Below, in pieces: positions 1-4,533 of a DNA stretch of 8,330 nt. Location of the stretch: the NCBI GenBank assembly GCA_002391185.1, contig DGRY01000103.1:1-8330 (forward strand), in the 5' to 3' direction. How positions within the stretch are numbered: the stretch's first letter is position 1; each line of letters begins with the position of its first letter. The translations under genes were made by a program, and so were the position numbers. The DNA comes from Prevotella sp. UBA4376. Lineage in GTDB: Bacteria; Bacteroidota; Bacteroidia; Bacteroidales; Bacteroidaceae. The notes beneath the pieces were generated by a model that did no database searches, was not told the DNA's origin, and saw only the letters and a program-made list of their open reading frames with translations.

Positions 1-371
1 ATGACTTCAAGCGTAAGGACAAGGATGGTAATGAGCGTCAGCTGCACACAAAAGAGGCAGCAGAATGTATCAACTACCATGTTGAGAGCGACTACCGCAC
101 AAACTACATCGCAGAAAAAGACCGTGGTGTAAGCCTTGTTCAATGTAACTATTTCACTACGTCACTATATGACCTCACAGAACCAATGACTATAGACTAC
201 AGCGAACTCGACAGTTTCGTTATCCTCATTGGTATGAAGGGCGAAGGAACAATTACAGACAACGAGGGCAACACTTTCACTCTTGCTGCCGGTGAAACTG
301 TTCTCATCCCTGCAACAACAAAATCTATAAAGACAAGCGGAACAATGAAGTTCCTTGAAACTTATATCTAA
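1..371 (+). CDS. manA: Mannose-6-phosphate isomerase, class I (3' part; 5' end outside window)
   Basis: This is the C-terminal 122 residues of a type I phosphomannose isomerase. The first full codon is at 3 and the stop is TAA at 369-371. The enzyme interconverts mannose 6-phosphate and fructose 6-phosphate in the cytoplasm, feeding GDP-sugar synthesis or mannose use. What is seen is the stretch DFKRKDKDGNERQLHTKEAA at the very start, which matches the 'DYKRKDKDG-R-LHTKEA' segment I know from Bacteroidota ManA. It is followed by a C-terminal cupin-like beta region with alternating strands (SFVILIGMKGEGTI, then AAGETVLIPATTKSI). The metal-binding residues lie upstream and cannot be checked. 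The gene converges on the TonB-domain gene, and both probably end at the hairpin at 408-439. The family call is confident; substrate specificity is inferred from the family. Confidence 0.85.
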   Translation, partial: DFKRKDKDGNERQLHTKEAAECINYHVESDYRTNYIAEKDRGVSLVQCNYFTTSLYDLTEPMTIDYSELDSFVILIGMKGEGTITDNEGNTFTLAAGETVLIPATTKSIKTSGTMKFLETYI

Positions 372-407
372 TTTTCAGGAGTCAAAGGAAGTTAAAAAAG
401 AAATAAA

Positions 408-439
408 GGGAGATAGAGGACAATCGTCCTCTATCTTTC
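408..439. terminator. Bidirectional hairpin terminator between convergent manA and the TonB-domain gene
   Basis: There is a perfect 11-bp stem, AGATAGAGGAC (411-421) pairing with GTCCTCTATCT (426-436), with loop AATC. It is extended by weak pairs 408-410/437-439. On the plus strand it is followed by TTTCTCTTCC. On the minus strand it is followed, after a short gap, by a T-rich run (complement of 394-400). The stem covers the last codons and stop of the minus-strand gene, so the two converging genes share one compact terminator. Confidence 0.7.
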
Positions 440-883
440 TCTTCCCCAAAATATATTATTTCTTTCTTCCTTTACTTCTTGCAACTTAAAATTCACTGGC
501 ACACAGTATTTCACTCTAACAGGTTTACCATCTATCATGCCAGGTTTCCATTTAGGAAATTTTTTCACAACTCTTACAGCTTCTTCATCAAGAACACTTG
601 ATGAACTTTTAGCTACTTCAACATTATCTACACTACCATCAGGTTCAACAACAAAAGAAACAATCGTTCTACCCTGAATTTTGTTTGCAGAAGCAAAAGT
701 AGGATATCTCACATTATTTTCAAGAAACTTTAAAAGTGCCTTTTGTCCACCAGGAAACTCTGGCATTTGCTCAACAACTTGATACAAACGGGTTGACTCA
801 TCGTTTTTACTTACATTATTTTGAGCATTTACATTTAGCAAAAAGGCAAATAACGCCACAAGTAATAGGAATTGCTTTTTCAT
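431..883 (-). CDS. Small exported TonB C-terminal domain protein
   Basis: The gene encodes 150 residues from ATG at 881-883. Residues 1-20 form a Sec signal peptide (MKKQ, a hydrophobic core, then NVNA), with probable cleavage before Q21. The mature part is almost entirely a TonB C-terminal domain (about 37-135). Its family hallmarks are MPEFPGGQKALLKFL (40-54), then GRTIVSFVVEPDGSVDNVEV (71-90), DEEAVRVVKKFPKWKPG (99-115) and a closing VPVNFKL strand. Classical TonB has an N-terminal membrane anchor and a Pro-rich spacer; both are missing, so this is unlikely to be a full energy transducer for outer-membrane receptors. Such free domains are common in Bacteroidota, where automatic annotation calls them 'energy transducer TonB'; their role is not known to me. 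The gene has its own promoter (933-964) and diverges from the thioredoxin operon. Family call firm, function open. Confidence 0.85.
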   Translation of the reverse strand: MKKQFLLLVALFAFLLNVNAQNNVSKNDESTRLYQVVEQMPEFPGGQKALLKFLENNVRYPTFASANKIQGRTIVSFVVEPDGSVDNVEVAKSSSSVLDEEAVRVVKKFPKWKPGMIDGKPVRVKYCVPVNFKLQEVKEERNNIFWGRER

Positions 884-932
884 GTTAATAAAGTTAATGT
901 ACTATTTCTGATTATTTTTTGTTTGTTCGACA

Positions 933-964
933 CAAAGGTAATACTTATTTACGTTTTATGCAAA
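933..964 (-). promoter_or_regulatory. Bacteroidota-type promoter of the TonB-domain gene
   Basis: Read on the minus strand, TACCTTTG (933-940) matches the -7 consensus TAnnTTTG, and TTTG (961-964) lies 20 bp upstream as the -33 element. The predicted transcript start, a few bases past the -7 box, leaves a 5' leader of about 45 nt before the ATG. Confidence 0.65.
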
Positions 965-1063
965 TAAATTCAAGTTTTGCTTTGTTTTTATTTAAGTTTA
1001 GCAAGTTTATTTTTTCAGTTACTATCGCAAGATTTAGTTAATTATACTTAAAAATAGATTTAT

Positions 1064-1076
1064 TTTCCATTGGAAA
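1064..1076. promoter_or_regulatory. Upstream copy of a palindromic operator (TTTCCATTGGAAA)
   Basis: A 13-bp perfect palindrome around a central T at 1070. It ends immediately before the -33 element of the thioredoxin-marR promoter (TTTG, 1077-1080). The identical 13-mer TTTTCCATTGGAA (1063-1075) recurs at 1114-1126. Its position, its dyad symmetry and a MarR-type gene in the operon it would control make it a candidate autoregulatory site. This is inference; no MarR operator was measured. Confidence 0.6.
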
Positions 1077-1107
1077 TTTGTTTGATAAGGATTTATATCT
1101 ATCTTTG
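1077..1107 (+). promoter_or_regulatory. Bacteroidota-type promoter of the thioredoxin-marR operon
   Basis: The -33 element TTTG (1077-1080) is followed by a 19-bp spacer and the -7 element TATCTTTG (1100-1107), matching the Bacteroidota primary sigma pattern. The transcript would start near 1111-1115, inside or next to the second palindrome, giving a leader of roughly 35 nt to the ATG at 1149. Confidence 0.75.
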
Positions 1108-1115
1108 CAAATGTT

Positions 1116-1126
1116 TTCCATTGGAA
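1116..1126. promoter_or_regulatory. Downstream copy of the palindromic operator (TTCCATTGGAA)
   Basis: An 11-bp perfect palindrome centred at 1121, part of the 13-bp exact repeat shared with 1063-1075. It lies over the predicted transcript start. The centre-to-centre distance to the upstream copy is 51 bp, close to five helical turns, so proteins bound to both would sit on about the same DNA face with the core promoter between them. Confidence 0.6.
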
Positions 1127-1148
1127 TATAATTCTATAAATATAAAGT

Positions 1149-1634
1149 ATGGTTAAGAGGAAATACATAATTGCGTTGCTGTTGTCAACAGTTCTTTTTA
1201 CTGTTAGTTGCAGCACAAGAAAAGATAGTAAAAAAGAAATAAGTAAATCAAAAATTGAAAAGGAGACAAAGAAAATGGAAGTAAAAGATTTGACATTAGA
1301 AGAGTTCAAGAATAGTATTATGGATTACGAAGCTAATCCTAAAGAGTGGAAATACAAAGGCGAGCGACCTGCAATAATCGATTTTTATGCAGTATGGTGT
1401 GGACCTTGCAAGGCAACAGCTCCTATTCTCGACTCTCTGGCAACAGAATATGACGGAATAGTTGACTTCTACAAGGTTGACGTTGACAAACAGGAAGAGT
1501 TAGCTGCAATGTTTGGCATTCGCTCTATACCTTCACTTTTGTTTATACCTAAGGACGGACAGCCACAGATGCAGGTTGGTGCTATGGGACGTGCTGATCT
1601 TGAGAATGCCATTAAAACTATTCTGTTGAAATGA
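1149..1634 (+). CDS. Thioredoxin-fold lipoprotein
   Basis: The gene encodes 161 residues. The N-terminus MVKRKY plus a hydrophobic core and FTVSC gives a lipoprotein signal with the lipidated cysteine at C21. A Lys/Glu-rich tether follows (about 22-46), then a thioredoxin domain (about 47-161). The active site is WCGPC (83-87), preceded by the strand AIIDFYAV, and the cis-proline motif is SIPS (P128). WCGPC is the classical thioredoxin redox pair, so this is probably a membrane-tethered periplasmic thiol-disulfide oxidoreductase. The residues after C21 (STRKDSKK) are basic and do not resemble the acidic surface-export signals known in some Bacteroidota, so a periplasm-facing anchor is more likely. 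I chose ATG 1149 over the internal Met43 because only the longer form has the lipobox and fits the promoter leader. The stop overlaps the marR start (ATGA). Confidence 0.85.
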   Translation: MVKRKYIIALLLSTVLFTVSCSTRKDSKKEISKSKIEKETKKMEVKDLTLEEFKNSIMDYEANPKEWKYKGERPAIIDFYAVWCGPCKATAPILDSLATEYDGIVDFYKVDVDKQEELAAMFGIRSIPSLLFIPKDGQPQMQVGAMGRADLENAIKTILLK

Positions 1635-1987
1635 AAAAAGAATGTTTATGCAAAATCAGAAGCATCTATCGAGCGATAGGTGCTTTTGAACAAAGTTTAC
1701 AAAAGCAGTTTAACCTCAACATCAACGAGACCATGCTGCTTTGTGTTGTAAATGATAAAAATAATATTTCGTGTGGAGAGATTGCCGAAGAAATGGGGTT
1801 AACCAACTCAAACACATCAAAGGTTATCTCGTCGCTTGAGAAAAAGAAACTCATTTGCAGACATTACTGCAAAGAAGACTTGCGCTGCATGAAATTCAGC
1901 ATCAGCGATAAAGGCAAAGATCTACTATCAACCATTACCTGCGACAATGTGCAACTACCTGCCGAAATAAGATGTTTAGCAGAGTAA
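1631..1987 (+). CDS. Cysteine-rich MarR-type transcriptional regulator
   Basis: The gene encodes 118 residues and its ATG overlaps the thioredoxin stop (ATGA), so translation is probably coupled. The winged-helix domain is clear: a helix-turn-helix at about 47-70 (ISCGEIAEEMGLTNSNTSKV) and a recognition-helix end at SSLEKKKLI. A wing with Asp and Arg (KEDLRC, 81-86) and strand MKFSISDKGKDLL (87-99) completes it, as in MarR proteins. It is shorter than most MarR members (about 140-150), mainly in the C-terminal dimerisation helices. There are nine cysteines (5, 7, 38, 48, 76, 80, 86, 104, 115), far more than expected in a cytoplasmic protein of this size. Together with the thioredoxin partner this suggests thiol, oxidant or metal sensing (inference). 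The paired palindromes at 1064-1126 are its likely target. The ligand is unknown. Confidence 0.8.
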   Translation: MKKECLCKIRSIYRAIGAFEQSLQKQFNLNINETMLLCVVNDKNNISCGEIAEEMGLTNSNTSKVISSLEKKKLICRHYCKEDLRCMKFSISDKGKDLLSTITCDNVQLPAEIRCLAE

Positions 1988-1996
1988 TATTACTAC

Positions 1997-2037
1997 TATG
2001 CGTGCGCATATTTTACTGTTATGCTGTTATGTAACGC
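1997..2037 (+). repeat. Copy A of a roughly 42-bp dispersed repeat
   Basis: It begins with the dyad TATGCG-TG-CGCATA followed by TTTT, then the GTTATGCTGTTATGTAACGC core (2018-2037). Copy B at 2184-2225 has the same order with about 80% identity by eye. The dyad plus T-run lies about 10 bp after the marR stop, so it could also act as a weak terminator. Confidence 0.6.
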
Positions 2038-2123
2038 CTATCTGTCGTAAAAAATCTAAACAATATCACACAACTCAAATGTATAACGTTATTTATAAAA
2101 CAGCGTTACATAACAGCATAACA
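2017..2123. repeat. 21-bp perfect inverted repeat with 65-bp spacer
   Basis: The left arm (2017-2037, core GTTATGCTGTTATGTAACGC) is the exact reverse complement of the right arm (2103-2123, core GCGTTACATAACAGCATAAC). The spacer is 2038-2102, AT-rich and without an ORF. The structure could fold into a long hairpin in RNA or reflect two inverted insertions of one dispersed element. It is too short to hold a transposase. Confidence 0.8.
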
Positions 2124-2183
2124 ATAAATTATGTTACGCTAAATCTCTAAGTTCTCTCTATAATAATCCTCAAACATCAAGAA

Positions 2184-2225
2184 TATGTATGTGCATATTT
2201 TTATTGTAACGCTGTTATGTTATGC
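2184..2225 (+). repeat. Copy B of the dispersed repeat
   Basis: It is a direct, diverged copy of 1997-2037. TATGTATGTGCATATTTTTA corresponds to TATGCGTGCGCATATTTTA, and GTAACGCTGTTATGTTATGC corresponds to the copy A core with its two flanks exchanged. The leading dyad is retained in weaker form. Confidence 0.55.
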
Positions 2226-2362
2226 TTTGTCATACGGATTTAGTTGATTCCTTCTCCTGATTTAGTTTACTCTTTTCCTAAGAACGTTGACGAAAATATG
2301 TTGGGGTGCCCCGATTTTATGGTGCATTTGGTATAATTATAGTGAAGGCAAGCTTCAAACGA

Positions 2363-2397
2363 CATTTATCATTTGTCATTTATCATTTATCATTTAG
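2363..2397. repeat. Tandem array of a 7-bp unit (CATTTAT x5)
   Basis: There are five consecutive heptamers: CATTTAT, CATTTGT, CATTTAT, CATTTAT and CATTTAG. The array lies about 30 bp past the 3' end of the DUF4435 gene. Similar ATAAATG-type arrays occur in non-coding DNA of Bacteroidota, to my knowledge without an assigned function. Confidence 0.8.
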
Positions 2398-2412
2398 CAC
2401 GCCAATGGCGTG
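2398..2412. repeat. GC-rich hairpin abutting the tandem array
   Basis: CACGCC (2398-2403) and GGCGTG (2407-2412) form a 6-bp perfect stem with loop AAT. It starts at the base after the last heptamer. On the minus strand it sits just downstream of the DUF4435 stop but is followed by the ATAAATG array and not by a T-run. It is at best an atypical terminator. Confidence 0.5.
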
Positions 2413-2428
2413 TGCCAATATAGACGCA

Positions 2429-3445
2429 TTATAGAGGCAATATAGAGAAATTATTGTTCAGATACTCTTCAATATCGTGTTGTATCTTTTTAAATTCTGG
2501 CGACATCATGTAGCCGGTATTTTTCTTTAGCATAGATGGAATATTTTCGGTGCTTTTCTCGTAGCAAGCCAATTCGGTGTGATACTGGGCTATATGTTGT
2601 GACTGCTCTTTGAGTTCGCGAATACGCTCGTTATACAGGCGGTCACAAATGGAGATTAGCAATGGAACAACAACATGGTTAAATAGGTGGTGCCCTTGAA
2701 TATACATATATGTATTGTCGGGATGAATCCCTAAATCATGCAATTCATCAGCTAATGATTTTAAATGTTTGCTGGCATCAGGATATTTAGCTTCAAGCTG
2801 TCGAATCTTTCTGTTTACATGCTGCTGAAGTCGTGAGAAGGTTTCGGAGTGGTCTCGGGTTGCTGAAACCTTTCCGAGTTCAATAATCTGATTGAAATCG
2901 GTTATTGTGAACTGCCCATAATGAGTGCTGCGATAAAACCACACGTTCCATACGAACAACGGCCAGATGATACGACTGAACTGAGTGAGGAATTCAACAT
3001 AATCAAATGTGCGCTTATCGTTGAGGATTGACGCTACTACCACTCCGTGAAGTGATGGTGCATAGCATTGCAAATTTTCTATGGCATAGGCATAGGTGTG
3101 AAAAACATAGGGATTGAGCAACACAGTTCTTGAAGTTGGCGAGGCTCCTTGGGTAAGATAGTCGTAATCGGCATCCACACAGGCTATCATATCTGGACCT
3201 ACATGTTCAAGGATGTTGGATATAGCAGCTTTCTTGCCACGTTCCAATTGCTTTCCCTTTGAAGGAAGAAGTATTTCAAAATATCGTTTCTCGTTTTCAT
3301 AGGGTGCAAGAACCGTACGCCAAAAGAAGATGTCGTCATAACTCTCCACATAAGCAACTATTTTATGTGGGGCATTCTTCGAGGTTAGCTTATTGGCTGC
3401 CTCAATATATGCAGAGTTGATGTTATCAATAAGTCGTTGTGCCAA
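2429..3445 (-). CDS. DUF4435 / TOPRIM-like protein (AriB-like partner of the ATPase)
   Basis: The gene encodes 338 residues. The N-terminal half has the TOPRIM-like layout known for DUF4435. A strand ends in VES with the conserved acidic E34 (KIVAYVESYDDIFFW, 28-42). The DxD motif D91-A-D93 follows strand MIACV (86-90), and IEN (122-124) comes after it. The late GHHLFNHVV stretch (251-259) resembles the GK/GH-L motif of the family. TOPRIM acidic triads bind metal in nucleases, topoisomerases and primases. In PARIS, AriB (DUF4435) is the toxic tRNA-cutting effector held by the AriA ATPase, so by domain content this is an AriB-like nuclease; activity is inferred. The only plausible start is TTG at 3443-3445: an in-frame stop lies 21 bp upstream, and the first ATG comes near codon 86, after the first motif. 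It lies 34 nt behind the ATPase gene, in the same operon. Confidence 0.75.
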   Translation of the reverse strand: MAQRLIDNINSAYIEAANKLTSKNAPHKIVAYVESYDDIFFWRTVLAPYENEKRYFEILLPSKGKQLERGKKAAISNILEHVGPDMIACVDADYDYLTQGASPTSRTVLLNPYVFHTYAYAIENLQCYAPSLHGVVVASILNDKRTFDYVEFLTQFSRIIWPLFVWNVWFYRSTHYGQFTITDFNQIIELGKVSATRDHSETFSRLQQHVNRKIRQLEAKYPDASKHLKSLADELHDLGIHPDNTYMYIQGHHLFNHVVVPLLISICDRLYNERIRELKEQSQHIAQYHTELACYEKSTENIPSMLKKNTGYMMSPEFKKIQHDIEEYLNNNFSILPL

Positions 3446-3479
3446 AGCAGATGGTACTATATATTAAACATTACTAATA

Positions 3480-4295
3480 TTAAACGGTGATATCTGTTAC
3501 TTCGGTTACATTCCCTGCCCAGCCAGCCATGACTACAGCTGGACTATGAGTTGTCATTATCAATTGCACATTGGGATTGAGTTTAAGAACAAGATCTATT
3601 AGCTGTTTCTGCCATTCAAAATGCAGACTCACTTCTGGTTCATCCATAAAGAGCACGTATGGATTATTATCTTCAACCAATACTGTGAGAAGTATGCATA
3701 GTATCTGTTTCTCTCCACTTGATAGTTGATAGGGCACAAGTGTTTCACCTATCTGCGAGAAGCGTATCTCGTTTTCTTCACGAATAATGGTTTTGCCTGT
3801 GTCGGCAAAGAGTGCGTCAACAATATCTTGGAAGAGTTGCTTTGGTCTTGATATTTCGGCAGCCATCTGGGCTGCATCGACTTTGCCACTCTGTAACACT
3901 TTGATGATACGATTGCCTATGTTCACCTGATAGTCAAGATATTTGCGCTGAAGACTGAACAGTTGCCAGTCGAGCTCGGTGGCAAGCGAGGCATCCATTT
4001 TTGCTAATGTGTCGGCATTCATCAATGGGCGATCAAACGAGCGTATCACATCTACACGAATCCATTTTGCATCAGAAGGCTCTACGTTTACATGCACTCC
4101 TTTCAACAAATGACTCGGGAACTCGCCTCCTGCATTCAAGCTTTTTACAAGCTTGTTGAGGATGGTTGACTTACCCACTCCATTAACGCCACTAAGAATG
4201 TTCACCCTGCGATCAAGATTCCATTTTATGTGTTTTGTGCCACTCCAAAGGGAATCAATCTCTATCTGTTTAATATAATCAGCGTACTTTTGCAT
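3480..4295 (-). CDS. Compact ABC-type ATPase (AriA-like partner of DUF4435)
   Basis: The gene encodes 271 residues from ATG at 4293-4295. All ABC/AAA_15-21 type motifs are present: Walker A GVNGVGKST (36-44), signature LSSGEKQ (191-197), Walker B VLFMDEP (214-220) with catalytic Glu219, D-loop region EVSLH (221-225), and H-loop TTHSP (His250). The roughly 147 residues between Walker A and the signature are a short helical insert with no long coiled coil, so this is neither an SMC/Rad50 nor a transporter subunit (no membrane partner). Dimers or larger rings with ATP sandwiched between signature and Walker A are expected. A GTG at 4317-4319 would extend it by 8 residues, but that codon falls at the predicted transcript start, so the ATG is preferred. 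First gene of a two-gene operon with the TOPRIM-like protein. The pair parallels AriA-AriB (PARIS), though this ATPase is small. A housekeeping role is not excluded. Confidence 0.8.
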   Translation of the reverse strand: MQKYADYIKQIEIDSLWSGTKHIKWNLDRRVNILSGVNGVGKSTILNKLVKSLNAGGEFPSHLLKGVHVNVEPSDAKWIRVDVIRSFDRPLMNADTLAKMDASLATELDWQLFSLQRKYLDYQVNIGNRIIKVLQSGKVDAAQMAAEISRPKQLFQDIVDALFADTGKTIIREENEIRFSQIGETLVPYQLSSGEKQILCILLTVLVEDNNPYVLFMDEPEVSLHFEWQKQLIDLVLKLNPNVQLIMTTHSPAVVMAGWAGNVTEVTDITV

Positions 4296-4320
4296 GACTG
4301 TGCTTTTTCTGTTCAACACA

Positions 4321-4351
4321 CAAAGATATAAAAAGTTGAGAGCAGAACAAA
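4321..4351 (-). promoter_or_regulatory. Bacteroidota-type promoter of the ATPase-DUF4435 operon
   Basis: On the minus strand, the -33 TTTG (4348-4351), a 19-bp spacer and the -7 TATCTTTG (4321-4328) give a near-perfect match. Transcription would start near 4313-4317, leaving about 20 nt of leader before the ATG at 4295. This argues against the upstream GTG start. Confidence 0.75.
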
Positions 4352-4371
4352 ATAAACTCGTTTATTTTTTA

Positions 4372-4395
4372 TGCCGAAACAATATATCTTCGGCA
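4372..4395. repeat. Inverted repeat upstream of the ATPase promoter
   Basis: TGCCGAA (4372-4378) and TTCGGCA (4389-4395) form a 7-bp perfect dyad with a 10-nt spacer. It lies about 20 bp upstream of the ATPase -33 element and about 65 bp upstream of the cysK -33 element. There is no T-run on the correct side of either strand, so it is not a standard terminator. It may be a protein-binding site. Confidence 0.4.
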
Positions 4396-4420
4396 AAGCC
4401 AAGGATTAAGAAAAAATATG

Positions 4421-4436
4421 TACCATATTTATGGTA
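4421..4436. promoter_or_regulatory. Palindrome upstream of the cysK promoter, candidate operator
   Basis: TACCATA (4421-4427), TT, TATGGTA (4430-4436) is a 7-bp perfect dyad. It ends 24 bp before the cysK -33 element and lies 70 bp behind the ATPase promoter, so a regulator bound there would more likely act on cysK. No regulator is assigned. Confidence 0.4.
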
Positions 4437-4460
4437 TAAAAAAATGCCGTAAGTATGGGA

Positions 4461-4491
4461 TTTGGTATTTCAGAAAATCGCCGTACCTTTG
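4461..4491 (+). promoter_or_regulatory. Bacteroidota-type promoter of cysK
   Basis: The -33 TTTG (4461-4464), a 19-bp spacer and the -7 TACCTTTG (4484-4491) match the consensus. The leader to the ATG at 4534 would be about 37 nt. Confidence 0.75.
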
Positions 4492-4533
4492 CAAATGTCA
4501 ATAAACAATTAAATAAAACATAATTATATCACT

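Larger units (their letters stand above)
1988..2428. other. Gene-free, repeat-rich spacer (441 bp)
   Basis: No reading frame here looks coding on either strand. The first 240 bp carry three related copies of a GTAACGC/TGTTATG module (see the separate repeat entries). The last 70 bp carry a 7-bp tandem array and an adjoining hairpin. Between them lies unremarkable AT-rich sequence with one short GGGGTGCCCC dyad (2303-2312). The spacer separates the thioredoxin-marR operon from the 3' end of the minus-strand ATPase/DUF4435 module, which converges on it. No clear U-tract terminator was found for either side. Confidence 0.6.

Noticed and set aside
1034..1309. 91-residue hydrophobic minus-strand reading frame
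   Set aside because: It lies antisense to the thioredoxin gene and its promoter. The hydrophobicity is the complement of Lys-rich codons.
1275..1634. Met43 as the start of the thioredoxin protein
   Set aside because: It would drop a good lipoprotein signal (C21) and leave a leader of over 150 nt. The ATG at 1149 fits the promoter.
2017..2123. Miniature transposon or IS ends
   Set aside because: The perfect 21-bp arms are suggestive, but there is no transposase, no clear target duplication at the outer edges, and a third diverged copy outside. It is left as a dispersed repeat.
2303..2312. GGGGTGCCCC dyad as a terminator of the DUF4435 gene or marR
   Set aside because: The loop is too small, there is no proper U-tract, and it lies over 100 bp from the DUF4435 stop and over 300 bp from the marR stop.
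2363..2397. CRISPR-like array
   Set aside because: The unit is only 7 bp with no spacers, and there are no cas genes. It is a simple tandem repeat.
4293..4319. GTG at 4317-4319 as the ATPase start (279 residues)
   Set aside because: The -7 box ends at 4321 on the minus strand, so this codon would lie at or before the transcript start. The ATG at 4293-4295 retains all motifs.
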